From: Cyanobacteria bacterium CYA
GTDB taxonomy: Bacteria > Planctomycetota > Phycisphaerae > Phycisphaerales > UBA1924
NCBI GenBank assembly: GCA_008363215.1
Contig: RHKP01000005.1
Span: forward strand, 114,314-178,313
Length of the DNA stretch: 64,000 nucleotides
Direction of reading: 5' to 3'
Each line of letters starts with the position of its first letter. The first letter of the stretch is position 1. This document shows, one piece after another, positions 1 to 9,204 of this stretch. The notes beneath the pieces were generated by a model. It worked only from the letters and a program-made list of their open reading frames with translations. It was not told the origin of the DNA and searched no databases. The translations under genes were made by a program, and so were the position numbers.

Positions 1-1
1 A

Positions 2-1135
<1,134 letters not shown>

Positions 1136-1144
1136 TCCGCGGTG

Positions 1145-1165
1145 GGACCGGTTTCCAACCGGTCC
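1145..1165. repeat. palindromic dispersed repeat (GGACCGGYTTCCARCCGGT type)
   Basis: Perfect 8-bp arms GGACCGGT and ACCGGTCC enclose the 5-nt loop TTCCA, ten bases after the gspE stop codon. The same pattern, usually GGGACCGGCTTCCAGCCGGT, recurs near 39.96, 40.00 and 41.65 kb and, inside coding sequence, near 55.32 kb. It may also act as a transcription barrier after gspE, but there is no T-run on the plus strand. Confidence 0.7.
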
Positions 1166-1229
1166 AGGCCGGCCAAGAACCGCCCACCGGACACGAGCAC
1201 ATGCAGGGCCGTCGAAAGCCGGCCTTGCC

Positions 1230-1263
1230 GATATAAAAAAGGGACCGGCATAAGGCCGGTCCC
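1230..1263 (-). terminator. rho-independent terminator of the 1.3-3.1 kb gene
   Basis: The perfect 9-bp inverted repeat GGGACCGGC/GCCGGTCCC (1241-1249 and 1255-1263) has a 5-nt loop. Read on the minus strand it is followed directly by TTTTTTATA. It lies 24 bases beyond the stop codon of the minus-strand gene. The stem resembles the dispersed palindrome next to it, so a repeat copy may have been adopted as terminator. Confidence 0.8.
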
Positions 1264-1287
1264 ACTGCGTCGAGGGTTGAGGTCGGT

Positions 1288-3147
1288 TTACTCGGCTTCG
1301 ACCAGTGTGGCCGCGAGCAGCGCCTGTCCGAGCGGGTCCGTGCCGGCGAAGAACAGCAGGTCGCGTGACTGGAGCCGACTGAAACCCTCAGTCCGCGACT
1401 GGGCGAGGATCGCCGGCAGTGCCTGCATCAGCCCGCCCAGCCCGCCCCCGCCGCTCTTGCCGATGGCGACGACCATGTTGCCCAGGATGGAGCGACCGGC
1501 CACCGAGCGATACTCCAGTGCCGAGCCGTCCCAGTACGACCACGACACGCCCGAAACCAGCGACTCCTTCAAGTCGTTGTAGGGCGGGACCACCAGCCCC
1601 GGGTCGCGCGTGCGATCCCAGGGCGAGCGCACCATGTTGGCCAGACCCGAGCCGATGATCGCGGTCATGCCGTAGCCGGCGTGCGCGACGCGATCGGCGT
1701 TGACGAACTTGGCCGAGTACAACTCCTGCCCGCGCGGCAATCGCGACGTGAACGCCTCCACCGTGCCCAGGCCCTTGTCACCCTGCCCTCGCAACTGGCG
1801 GACCGCCGCGATGGCCGCCTGCGGCGTGGGAGTGAGCAGCATCCAGTCGCCCTCGTACCCGAAGGTCACCTCCAGGGGGATCGGCACACCCTGGAAACGC
1901 AGCGAGAACAGATCGATGTCCTCGTACTTCCAGGGAGTGATGCGAATGTACTTGCCCGCGATGGGCACCATCATCGTCATCATGTTGGCCAGGTCGGTCA
2001 GTTTCTGATTGGTCGCGAGCATCTTCTCGCGATCGCGGACCTGGAGCAACATGACGGAAGAGAGCAGCCCGCCGCCGCCGGTCGACTCGGAGCGATACAC
2101 GATCGCGTTGCCTCCGAGAGGCGCGACGATGTCGTCGAAGAGACTGATGCCCGTCGACTGCGCGAAGTAATCGACGTATTGCGTCGCGGGCACTTCATAC
2201 TCGTCCAACTTGTTCACCAGCGCCCGCAGCATTTCAAGGTCAAAGCGGCTGAACGAAGCGGTCCACGCATCGGCCGGCACCACCCTGAAGTGCTCGCGAT
2301 CAATCGCACCCGAGGGCAGCGAGAACATGGTCCACAACTTACCCAACTCGTTCAGGCGCACCGTGGTCAGGCTATGGTCGGGCTGGTAACTCGTGGCCAC
2401 ATCGATCGACATCGCGCCCTCACCGGCCACGCCCGCCTCGGCCACGTCATCGAGGATTTTGCCAAGCAACGGATCCTGCATCTGCTCGGCCTGCTGCCGT
2501 CCCATGTCCAGCATCGGCCCCAGCGCCTCGAGATTCAGTGACAGCCGCGCCACCTCGGCGCCGCGATGAGCCGCGTCGGCCTCGCCCAGCAGATCCCACG
2601 ACTGAGCGACAAATCCGAAATGAACTTCGTAGCGCCATGCACCGCCCGCCTCGCGCGGACCGAAGGTGACCGTCGGTCCGTCCTGCGGCGTGGAGAACTG
2701 CATCATCCCGTCCGCATGCGAAGACGGCTCGAGCGCGGGCGCCTGCGGCGCATTGCCCAACGCTCCGACCAGTTCCCGTTGCAACTCGGCCGCCATTTCC
2801 GGGCCGTCCATCTCGAACGAGAGCACCGCTCCGTACCCCATCGTCGGGCCGGCGATGTCCGGGTCATGCACGATCGCCACGGTCACTGGGCGCGACACCG
2901 TGCGCAGCACGCGCGCGATCAACTGCGTGACCGAGCGGTCGAGGTTGGGAATCTCACTGGACAACTCTTCCACGCGCGTGGGCAGCATGCCGACCGCCCG
3001 CACCAGCCCGGCGTCCATCGGATCAGGCGCCAGTTCGCTCAGCGGCGCCGTCTCGATCACGAGAAGCGGCTGCGCAAACGCCGTCCCGGCCGCCAACGTC
3101 AGGCCCGCAGCCAAACAAGTTCCCGCTCTGGTAAGTCGCTCTATCAT
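1288..3147 (-). CDS. secreted protein of unknown function (619 aa)
   Basis: I do not recognise a family with confidence. The ATG at 3147 is preferred over longer in-frame starts because it follows AGGAGAAGACC and opens a clean signal peptide (MIERLTRAGTCLAAGLTLAA...AFA, cleavage near residue 25). The mature protein has no transmembrane segment and no obvious catalytic motif. It is a soluble-looking mix of predicted strands and helices with a Gly-rich tail (GKSGGGGLGGLMQ). The layout resembles periplasmic DUF3352-like proteins often found in planctomycetes, but that is only an impression. It is divergent from the glycosyltransferase gene at 3.2 kb, with an 85-base gap that must hold both promoters, and it is followed by a good terminator. 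It is therefore probably a single-gene unit. Confidence 0.75.
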   Translation of the reverse strand: MIERLTRAGTCLAAGLTLAAGTAFAQPLLVIETAPLSELAPDPMDAGLVRAVGMLPTRVEELSSEIPNLDRSVTQLIARVLRTVSRPVTVAIVHDPDIAGPTMGYGAVLSFEMDGPEMAAELQRELVGALGNAPQAPALEPSSHADGMMQFSTPQDGPTVTFGPREAGGAWRYEVHFGFVAQSWDLLGEADAAHRGAEVARLSLNLEALGPMLDMGRQQAEQMQDPLLGKILDDVAEAGVAGEGAMSIDVATSYQPDHSLTTVRLNELGKLWTMFSLPSGAIDREHFRVVPADAWTASFSRFDLEMLRALVNKLDEYEVPATQYVDYFAQSTGISLFDDIVAPLGGNAIVYRSESTGGGGLLSSVMLLQVRDREKMLATNQKLTDLANMMTMMVPIAGKYIRITPWKYEDIDLFSLRFQGVPIPLEVTFGYEGDWMLLTPTPQAAIAAVRQLRGQGDKGLGTVEAFTSRLPRGQELYSAKFVNADRVAHAGYGMTAIIGSGLANMVRSPWDRTRDPGLVVPPYNDLKESLVSGVSWSYWDGSALEYRSVAGRSILGNMVVAIGKSGGGGLGGLMQALPAILAQSRTEGFSRLQSRDLLFFAGTDPLGQALLAATLVEAE

Positions 3148-3232
3148 GGTCTTCTCCTGTTCCACGCCCCTGGATGGTACAGATTGATTGGGGTCTCGGG
3201 TTCGCTTCTTTCGCCATATGTGCGGCATCGCC

Positions 3233-4294
3233 ATGAATGAGCGCACAATCCGGCACATTCTCCTTGTCCGCCCGAGCGCCCTGGGCGACGTGTGCCGCAG
3301 CGTACCGCTCGTTGTCAGCCTCAAACGAGCACTACCCGATGCCCAGATCGACTGGCTGGTGCAGGATTCGTTCGCGGGTGCGATTACCGCCCACTCCGGC
3401 GTTCATCGTGTTATTCCCTTTGCTCGCAAGGACTTAGGGCGTCTGATGCGACATGGACGTCTCTGGCGCATCCTGCGATGGACACGTTCGCTGGCTGACC
3501 ATCCCTACGACTTGGCGATCGACGCGCAGGGACTGCTCCGCAGCGCGTTCTTCACATGGTCTTCGCGGGCTCCACGACGCGTGGGATATGCCAACGCTCC
3601 GGAAGGGGCCGGCATCTTCTACAACATCCGCCCGCGCGTCGATCGCTCCATGCACACCGTCGACCGGATGCTGGCGTTGCTCGGTCCGATCGGTGTCGAG
3701 CCGATCCGCGACATGCGGCTCTACACCGGCGCCCAAGCCAAGGCCGAGGCATCGCGACTCTGCCCCCCAGGCTGCGTGGTCATCGCTCCAACCAGCCGAT
3801 GGGTGTCGAAGCGATGGCCGATTGATCGGTTCCGGGCGCTGGGCGATCAACTGCTGGCCACCACGGACGCTCGCCTGGTCATCGTCGGAGGCCCGGGTGA
3901 ACAGGAACAGTGCCGCCCTCTGCTCGACCTGGCCGGCTCATCCGATCGCGTGATTGACCTCGTCGGACGGACCTCGGTCGAGGTGCTGATGGCGGTCATC
4001 GAGTCCTCGCGCCTGGTGGTCGCCAACGACTCTGCGGCGTTGCACATGGCTGTCGGCTTCGATCGCCCGATCGTCGCACTGTACGGCCCGACGGAGGTGT
4101 CGCGCGTGGGCCCCTATCGGCGTGAGGCCGACGTCATCCAGCACCGCGACCCGGACGAGCCGGTGAACCACAAGGACGATGCACAGGTGCGAATGATGGA
4201 GCGGATCGGGGTGGAGGAGGTGGCCGAGGCTTGCAGACGACGGATCGAGCGTTCACCACAGACCGGGCCGCCACCGAACCCGAAGAACCTTTGA
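3233..4294 (+). CDS. glycosyltransferase family 9 (heptosyltransferase-like)
   Basis: ADP-heptose:LPS heptosyltransferase-type enzyme (WaaC/WaaF/RfaQ superfamily), expected to act at the cytoplasmic face on a lipid-A-linked core or a related glycolipid. The protein has 353 residues, normal for the family. It opens with HILLVRPSALGDVCRSVPLV, the GT9 N-terminal Rossmann strand and loop, continues with DLAIDAQGLLRS, and has the C-terminal nucleotide-sugar domain with APTSRWVSKRWP and the signature VANDSAALHMAVGFDRPIVA followed by LYGPT. The ATG at 3233 was chosen because it sits two residues before the conserved Rossmann strand; ATG 3218 is also possible. The exact acceptor cannot be told. lpxK at the far end of the window agrees with an LPS-bearing outer membrane. 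Confidence 0.88.
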   Translation: MNERTIRHILLVRPSALGDVCRSVPLVVSLKRALPDAQIDWLVQDSFAGAITAHSGVHRVIPFARKDLGRLMRHGRLWRILRWTRSLADHPYDLAIDAQGLLRSAFFTWSSRAPRRVGYANAPEGAGIFYNIRPRVDRSMHTVDRMLALLGPIGVEPIRDMRLYTGAQAKAEASRLCPPGCVVIAPTSRWVSKRWPIDRFRALGDQLLATTDARLVIVGGPGEQEQCRPLLDLAGSSDRVIDLVGRTSVEVLMAVIESSRLVVANDSAALHMAVGFDRPIVALYGPTEVSRVGPYRREADVIQHRDPDEPVNHKDDAQVRMMERIGVEEVAEACRRRIERSPQTGPPPNPKNL

Positions 4295-4671
4295 CCAGGC
4301 CTTGGGTCGGCACACGCTGCTGGTCAGGTTGGAGATCTGAGGGCCGGTCGGACACGCACGGGCCCCTGCGGGGCGGCTGAGCCAAAGCGGGCGACCGGAC
4401 TCGAACCGGCAACATTCAGCTTGGAAGGCTGACACTCTACCATTGAGTTACGCCCGCAGCGCCGGGCATTGTAGACCTCCGCCCCCGAGGCCGGTCCAGC
4501 CGGTTTCCGGAGCGGCGCATCGTCGCGACGGCGCACGGTGCGGCGGCGGGGAGCCCGGGCGATCCCCCTCGACTGGGCGACCTCGGGTTGGTCAACGCAT
4601 CTGGCCGCGGCGCCCTGCGAGCGTGCGGGCCGCGGCGCGACATCGCTCAGACGCGGTTGGCTTGAGATGCC
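4295..4671. other. non-coding stretch around tRNA-Gly
   Basis: Apart from the tRNA-Gly gene this stretch contains no convincing gene. Just downstream of the tRNA on its own strand lies a short GC hairpin (GCCCC/GGGGC arms, 4362-4374) without a T-run. The rest (4458-4671) is GC-rich with no recognisable motif. Confidence 0.5.
4386..4457 (-). tRNA. tRNA-Gly(TCC)
   Basis: On the minus strand the sequence starts GCGGGCG at 4457 and folds into a standard cloverleaf. The 7-bp acceptor pairs GCGGGCG with CGCCCGC, the D arm follows AACTC, and the anticodon stem TCAGC/GCTGA closes the loop CTTCCAA, giving anticodon TCC. The T arm GCCGG/CCGGT carries TTCGAGT. The discriminator base is U, as expected for bacterial glycine tRNAs. 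CCA is not encoded. Length 72 nt. Confidence 0.95.
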
Positions 4672-5589
4672 TCACGGTTCGATCGCGGCCCGCAGCCGCG
4701 CGATGTTCTCGCGCACCACGGTGACGAAATCTCCGCTCGCAGGCTCCTGTTCACAAGGCGAGTACAGCACGCCGGGCGCGCCGATCGCGGCCCTGATCGC
4801 CCGCTCGTTTGCGTCACTTGTCGCCGACTCCCACAGCACCACGCACCGGCCAGCGCCCTCGGCCGTGTGCTCAAGTTCATCCACCACGTCCGCTGTGACT
4901 TCCGTGTCCGGATCCATCGACACGATCGAGAGATCCCAGCCGTAGCGGCGGCCCAGGTAGTTGTACGCCGGGTGCGAACAGATCACCTTGACTCCCTGCA
5001 TCGACGTGTGCAGCGCAGTCAGTTCGGCGTCGAGCGATCGCAGATCCTCGAACAGCGTCTGCGCGTTGGTGCGAAATGCATCTGCGTGCTGCGGAAAGGT
5101 CGCGATCATCGCGTCGAGAATCGCCTGTGCCTGTGCCGACGCCATGATCGGGTCCAGCCATGTGTGCCCGTCCACACCTTCGTGCGAATGAACGCCGGCC
5201 ATGCCGTGGCTGTGAGTGACCGCGTGTTCGTAGTGAAGCAATTGGTCCTGCACACCGGCAGTCGTGTCGACGACGCGACTGCGCGGCAAGGGTGCTCGCG
5301 GCACCCATTGCTCAAACGAAGCGCCGTTGATGACCACCAGCGACGCAGACTGGTACATCTTCATCGCTGCTGCGTCGGGCTCCCATGTCGCGGGATCTTC
5401 ATCTTCCGGCAACGGGCACTGGACCTCGACCAGTCCGCCGGCGATGCGCCCCGCAAAGTACGTCAGGGGGTAGAACGTCGTCACCACGCCGCTGCGACGA
5501 CTCGGCGCCTCGGCCGTCGGCACTTCCTTCCTGCACCCTGCGAGGAAAGCGAGCATCGCGACCATCATCAACGCTGTCTTCAAACGCAT
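4672..5589 (-). CDS. ZnuA-like metal-binding lipoprotein
   Basis: Cluster A-I/ZnuA-type substrate-binding protein, predicted to bind zinc or manganese in the periplasm. The ATG at 5589 follows GGAGGTGCCGCG; the signal peptide ends in the lipobox LAGC. Family features are TTFYPLTYFAGRIAGG at the mature N-terminus, a short His-rich loop (HAVTHSHGMAGVHSHEG), DGHTWLDPIMASAQ, CSHPAYNYLGRRYGW and a late acidic MDPDTEVTADVVDEL. The usual first metal ligand is missing: where classical ZnuA has a PHxxEP-like motif, this protein reads PEDEDPATWEPD. It is the last gene of a four-gene operon, 15 bases after an FtsX-type permease, and no ZnuB-like permease is nearby. A role in zinc capture or delivery with the neighbouring ABC pair is inferred, not proved. 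Confidence 0.85.
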   Translation of the reverse strand: MRLKTALMMVAMLAFLAGCRKEVPTAEAPSRRSGVVTTFYPLTYFAGRIAGGLVEVQCPLPEDEDPATWEPDAAAMKMYQSASLVVINGASFEQWVPRAPLPRSRVVDTTAGVQDQLLHYEHAVTHSHGMAGVHSHEGVDGHTWLDPIMASAQAQAILDAMIATFPQHADAFRTNAQTLFEDLRSLDAELTALHTSMQGVKVICSHPAYNYLGRRYGWDLSIVSMDPDTEVTADVVDELEHTAEGAGRCVVLWESATSDANERAIRAAIGAPGVLYSPCEQEPASGDFVTVVRENIARLRAAIEP

Positions 5590-5604
5590 CGCGGCACCTC
5601 CCAC

Positions 5605-6777
5605 TCAGAGCATCGACACGATGTCCGGAGCCATCATCGCCAGCACTGCCGATGCACACCCTGCAATCACTATCCCGCACCCCACCAGGCCTGCGAACTC
5701 GATCCCGAACATCATGGGCACCACGCCCCGCGCCGCGCCGATCCGCAGCAGTGTACGCCGCTCACCGGCCCGCGCCCGATAGGTCAGCATCAGGATAAGC
5801 CCGGTCAGCGCCGCGTTCGTAGCCACCAGTGCCACGGACACCAGGTCAATCACGGACTTGATCCGCAGCACATAAGACAGCAGTTCGTCCATCACGGCGC
5901 TCGGGCGCACCATCTGCTCGGTTTTCGAGAGGTTCACTTCCGTGTACAGCAGCGTCGCGCTCTTCTGGTCCTTCGGCGCCACCAGCACACTGGTCACCGG
6001 GAGTTGCGACGGATCGGCGTGCAGGTGGTATCCACGCACCGTCTGCGGCATCACCTCGTTGTACTCGATCAGCGCCCCGCTGATCGCCACGTTGTTCTCG
6101 GTTTTCTGCAGCAGCATGTTCGGATCGCGCACCGTGCGGACTGCGTCGTGGCCGTGCAGAATCCCCGCGATCGCCCACGCTGTTGCGATGTCTGCGAAGA
6201 TCACGTCGTCATCCGGTCCGCCGGTCGGCCGCAGCACGCCGACAACTTTCATGCGGATCGCCGGAGGCCTCGAAATGTCATACACATCACTCTGATCCGA
6301 GTAGATGTGGTCGCCCGCCCAGAGCCCTTCTTGTTTGGCCACGGCGGCGCCGAGCACGCACTGCCCCAGTTCCGTCGGCCATTCGCCCGCTGCGAAGTGC
6401 AGCCCGCGCCATTCGACGTACTCGATGCCCGTCCCGACCACGACGTGCCCGCGGGCGGTGTGCTCCACGCTCATCGGAATCGCCACGCCCAGCCGCAGCG
6501 CCGCGATGCGATTGACCAGCGACATGGTCGCCGGCTGCACTTGCGAGCGCCGGAAGTGCGTCGTCGCCAGCACCAGGTCAAACCGTGAACCCCGCGCCCC
6601 GGCCACCATCGGCGTTGCGACGGCGCGCTGCGTCAGCGACTCTGCGTAGCGCTCGAACAGCAGCCGGGCCGACAGCGGTAGAGCCGTCGTCAGAGCGAAG
6701 CAGGCGACCAGAATGGCGCTGGCCGGCACATTGGCCCGGGCGTGTCGCGCCGCCAGGAATATCGCGCCGCCGATCAC
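5605..6777 (-). CDS. FtsX/MacB-type ABC transporter permease
   Basis: Inner-membrane protein of 390 residues with the FtsX/LolC/MacB topology: one N-terminal membrane segment (AILVACFALTTALPLSA), a long extracytoplasmic domain of about 230 residues, and three C-terminal membrane segments (from VIDLVSVALVATNAALTGLI to the end). Its GTG start overlaps the stop of the upstream ATPase gene by four bases (GTGA). Proteins of this class usually move or release substrates on the periplasmic side by mechanotransmission rather than importing small solutes. The pairing with a ZnuA-like lipoprotein immediately downstream is therefore the notable feature. Confidence 0.82.
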   Translation of the reverse strand: MIGGAIFLAARHARANVPASAILVACFALTTALPLSARLLFERYAESLTQRAVATPMVAGARGSRFDLVLATTHFRRSQVQPATMSLVNRIAALRLGVAIPMSVEHTARGHVVVGTGIEYVEWRGLHFAAGEWPTELGQCVLGAAVAKQEGLWAGDHIYSDQSDVYDISRPPAIRMKVVGVLRPTGGPDDDVIFADIATAWAIAGILHGHDAVRTVRDPNMLLQKTENNVAISGALIEYNEVMPQTVRGYHLHADPSQLPVTSVLVAPKDQKSATLLYTEVNLSKTEQMVRPSAVMDELLSYVLRIKSVIDLVSVALVATNAALTGLILMLTYRARAGERRTLLRIGAARGVVPMMFGIEFAGLVGCGIVIAGCASAVLAMMAPDIVSML

Positions 6778-7448
6778 GTTTCGGTCCTCCGCCCCGCGTC
6801 CATCCGCACCACCTGCTCAAACCGATCAAGCATCGCATGGTCATGCGTCACCACGAACAATGCTGCACCGGCCCGGCTCGTCGCCTCGATCAGCAAGTCG
6901 ATCACGCCGGCCGCGTTCTGCGGGTCGAGGCTCCCCGTCGGCTCGTCGGCGATCACGATTGACGGCCCGGTCACCAGCGCCCGGCACACCGACACGCGCT
7001 GCCGCTCACCCTGCGAGAGTTTCCGAGGACGCCGCGCGAGCAGGCCCGCGACTCCCAGCGTCCCGGCCAGTTCTCTGGCGCGCGCGCGCTGTGCGCTTCC
7101 CGCCCGCTGACTGCCGATGTGGAAAGGCAGCAGGATGTTCTCCATCGCGCTGAGATAGTCCAGCAGTTCAAACTCCTGGAACACCATGCCCACCGAGCGG
7201 AGGCGCAGAGAACGCCGCTCCGCGTCGCTCATGGAGCCGAGATTCAGCCCGCATAACTTCACCTGCCCACGTTCCGGCACCAGCACGCCGCTGATGACAT
7301 TGACCAGCGTGGTCTTTCCGCAGCCCGATGCCCCGACGCACGCAACCCTCCGGCCCGCCTCGATCGTCAGCGACGGCACGTGCAACTCAAACCCGTCGCC
7401 GCCGGGGTATCGGTACCGCACATCGCGCACTTCGACCACGGCGTTCAT
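6774..7448 (-). CDS. ABC transporter ATP-binding protein, LolD/MacB type
   Basis: Cytoplasmic ATPase of 224 residues. Walker A is GASGCGKTTLVN, the Q-loop lies in GMVFQEFELLDYLS, the signature is LSQGERQRVSVCRAL, Walker B is IVIADEPTGSLDP, and the switch His is in VVTHDH. 'EPTGSLD' together with the small size marks the LolD/FtsE/MacB group that partners FtsX-type permeases, as found directly downstream. The ATG at 7448 is the correct start: it overlaps the previous gene's stop in ATGA, and the longer in-frame extension upstream is coding sequence of that gene in another frame. Confidence 0.92.
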   Translation of the reverse strand: MNAVVEVRDVRYRYPGGDGFELHVPSLTIEAGRRVACVGASGCGKTTLVNVISGVLVPERGQVKLCGLNLGSMSDAERRSLRLRSVGMVFQEFELLDYLSAMENILLPFHIGSQRAGSAQRARARELAGTLGVAGLLARRPRKLSQGERQRVSVCRALVTGPSIVIADEPTGSLDPQNAAGVIDLLIEATSRAGAALFVVTHDHAMLDRFEQVVRMDAGRRTET

Positions 7449-8767
7449 ATTTCTCCGTCCGGAACCGGCAGCGCCGGCTTGGCGCCCGTCTGCGGATCCA
7501 GCCGTTCCTGCGACAGCACGCGGTTGCCCGTGATTCGCCAGCCGGCTTCGCCCAGCCCGACCGAGTACTCGGCCACGTACTCGTTCGTCCGCCGGTGGGA
7601 GTGCCCGTAGTGGTATACCACTCCGTCCACCTGCCATTGCGCTTCCAGGGTGAACGTGGGCCGCGCCGGATCGCCTGCCACGCCGATCGACCTGATGTCC
7701 ACCCGCATCAGCCGCACCGCCGACACCCGGCTCACCGCGCCGCCTTCCTCGTACATCACCAGACTGGTGTAGATCTGGTCGTACAGCGACTCGAGCAGCG
7801 GCCCGTCGACGCTGCGTGCCAGCGCGTCGTAGATCGCCCCGCGTTGCTCGTAGTCAAACGCGCGATAGATGTTGGCATGCAGCGGCTCGAAGATCGCTTT
7901 GGCTTCGGCTTCGGTCGGCAGCCGTTCTCCGCCGCCCATCGACACCGTGCCGACCTGACGCAGCACCGGAGCCGCCGCCAGCAGCAACGCTCCACATGCC
8001 AGCAGCACCGCGCCCGGTGATCGTCGCCCGATCCCTTCGCGCGGTCCGATGCGCTGAACGCCCGCCAGCGCCAGTACCAGCCCCCCCACGGCCGTCCCGA
8101 GCGACAGCAATGGGAACTTCGCCTTTGGCGGCGGTGCTGGCTCCGGCACTTCGAGAAAGCGCTCTTCCCGCGTCAGCCCCGTCCCGTGCCAGGTGACTTC
8201 CGGCTCCTCCTTCGTGAAGCGCAGGATGTCCACCGTTCCCTCGGCCAGCAACTGCGCCTCCACCGCCATCGGCGGGCGCGGCGTTCCCTCGGGCAACTCG
8301 GTCAGAACGTCCAGTGGATAGGAATCCCATACAAACCGCACCCGCCGAGGCATCGCCTTGCCCGGATACTCCAGGTCCACCCGCGCACGCAGAAGGCCGC
8401 GCATTCCCGAGAGCGGGAACAGCGGCAGGTTCTCCACCCCCGGGCGGATCATCTCGAAGTCGCGCACGATCGGCGCCACCACCACGCCGTCAATCTCCAC
8501 CACGTTCCGCCGCTCGAAAAACTCCGTCAGCAACAGGCGCAGTTGATCTTCCTCGACGTCGGCCACTGCGGTGGGCGACTCACGCGGGAAAGCCACCGTC
8601 TCATCAATGAACGCCAGGTTGATCATCATGCCGACATGCACCCCGCTCTCGTCGATCGAGATGCGAATGTCGGCGTGGGGCCCGTCCTGCGGATGTGCGA
8701 ATCCTCCGGCGCTCCTGCATGCGAGCAACCAAAGCACCCACAACAACCACCGCCCGGGTTTCAACAT
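7445..8767 (-). CDS. exported membrane protein of unknown function, first gene of the metal-related ABC operon
   Basis: 440 residues. The N-terminal signal (WLLWVLWLLACRSAGGFA) is followed by HPQDGPHADIRISIDESG, a predicted beta-rich periplasmic domain of about 180 residues. Two membrane segments follow near residues 207-226 and 236-256 (SLGTAVGGLVLALAGV, GAVLLACGALLLAAAPV), then a C-terminal domain with HYGHSHRRTNEY. His residues cluster at both ends of the extracytoplasmic parts, which suits a metal-related role. I do not recognise a named family. Four-base overlaps link it to the ATPase and permease, so the four proteins very likely act together. The 437 bases upstream carry the operon's promoter, but I could not identify a Zur box. 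Confidence 0.7.
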   Translation of the reverse strand: MLKPGRWLLWVLWLLACRSAGGFAHPQDGPHADIRISIDESGVHVGMMINLAFIDETVAFPRESPTAVADVEEDQLRLLLTEFFERRNVVEIDGVVVAPIVRDFEMIRPGVENLPLFPLSGMRGLLRARVDLEYPGKAMPRRVRFVWDSYPLDVLTELPEGTPRPPMAVEAQLLAEGTVDILRFTKEEPEVTWHGTGLTREERFLEVPEPAPPPKAKFPLLSLGTAVGGLVLALAGVQRIGPREGIGRRSPGAVLLACGALLLAAAPVLRQVGTVSMGGGERLPTEAEAKAIFEPLHANIYRAFDYEQRGAIYDALARSVDGPLLESLYDQIYTSLVMYEEGGAVSRVSAVRLMRVDIRSIGVAGDPARPTFTLEAQWQVDGVVYHYGHSHRRTNEYVAEYSVGLGEAGWRITGNRVLSQERLDPQTGAKPALPVPDGEI

Positions 8768-9204
8768 GGCGCACAGTCTACGCCCCAGGGCAGGCCCTTC
8801 AGAGAATCTTCGGCGCCCACGGCCTCATCGGCAGGAATCCGGGCACACCCCGGTTCCTCCGCACGCCTGACCTTCGGGCAGACCAACGACTCGTCCATCG
8901 GGATCGACCGGGTTCAGCCATTCGTCAGGCACGTCCGGCAATGGATCGTTCCCGGGCAGCGCCTGCGACCGGTCACGACAAGGTCCGAAGCGGAGTCTCT
9001 AGGCACGGCCTTCCGGGAACGCCCGTACGTTCGCGCACTTCTCGTGCGGGGCCGGGGACGACGGCGCCCCGCACTCGATGCTCCGGACATCGCCCGAACG
9101 ATTCAGCGTGGTGTCTCCGCTTCCGACATGGTGTAGGTTGATCGCGCGAACTTCGCTACACTGTGCCCGACGGAACCCCGAGTTCCGCAGGGAGCCAAGC
9201 CAGC
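8768..9204. other. intergenic region between divergent units
   Basis: 437 bases separating the metal-related ABC operon (leftward) from the M28 peptidase gene (rightward). It must contain both promoters. I see no clear tRNA, repeat, terminator or protein-coding segment; the open frames across it are shadows without a start site or recognisable product. AGGGAGCC at about 9189 is the Shine-Dalgarno sequence of the peptidase gene. Confidence 0.5.

Noticed and set aside
3148..3324. 59-codon N-terminal extension of the secreted protein at 1.3-3.1 kb
   Set aside because: It would bury the signal peptide and overlap the divergent glycosyltransferase gene; ATG 3147 has a good SD.
4672..6588. Long plus-strand open frame of 573 codons across the metal-related genes
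   Set aside because: It lies opposite three well-supported minus-strand genes, is rich in His/Arg/Gln as GC-rich shadow frames are, and has no recognisable domain or ribosome site.
8768..8900. Zur box before the metal-related ABC operon
   Set aside because: I looked for an AT-rich palindrome of the GTTATNNNNNNATAAC type and found none; regulation remains unknown.
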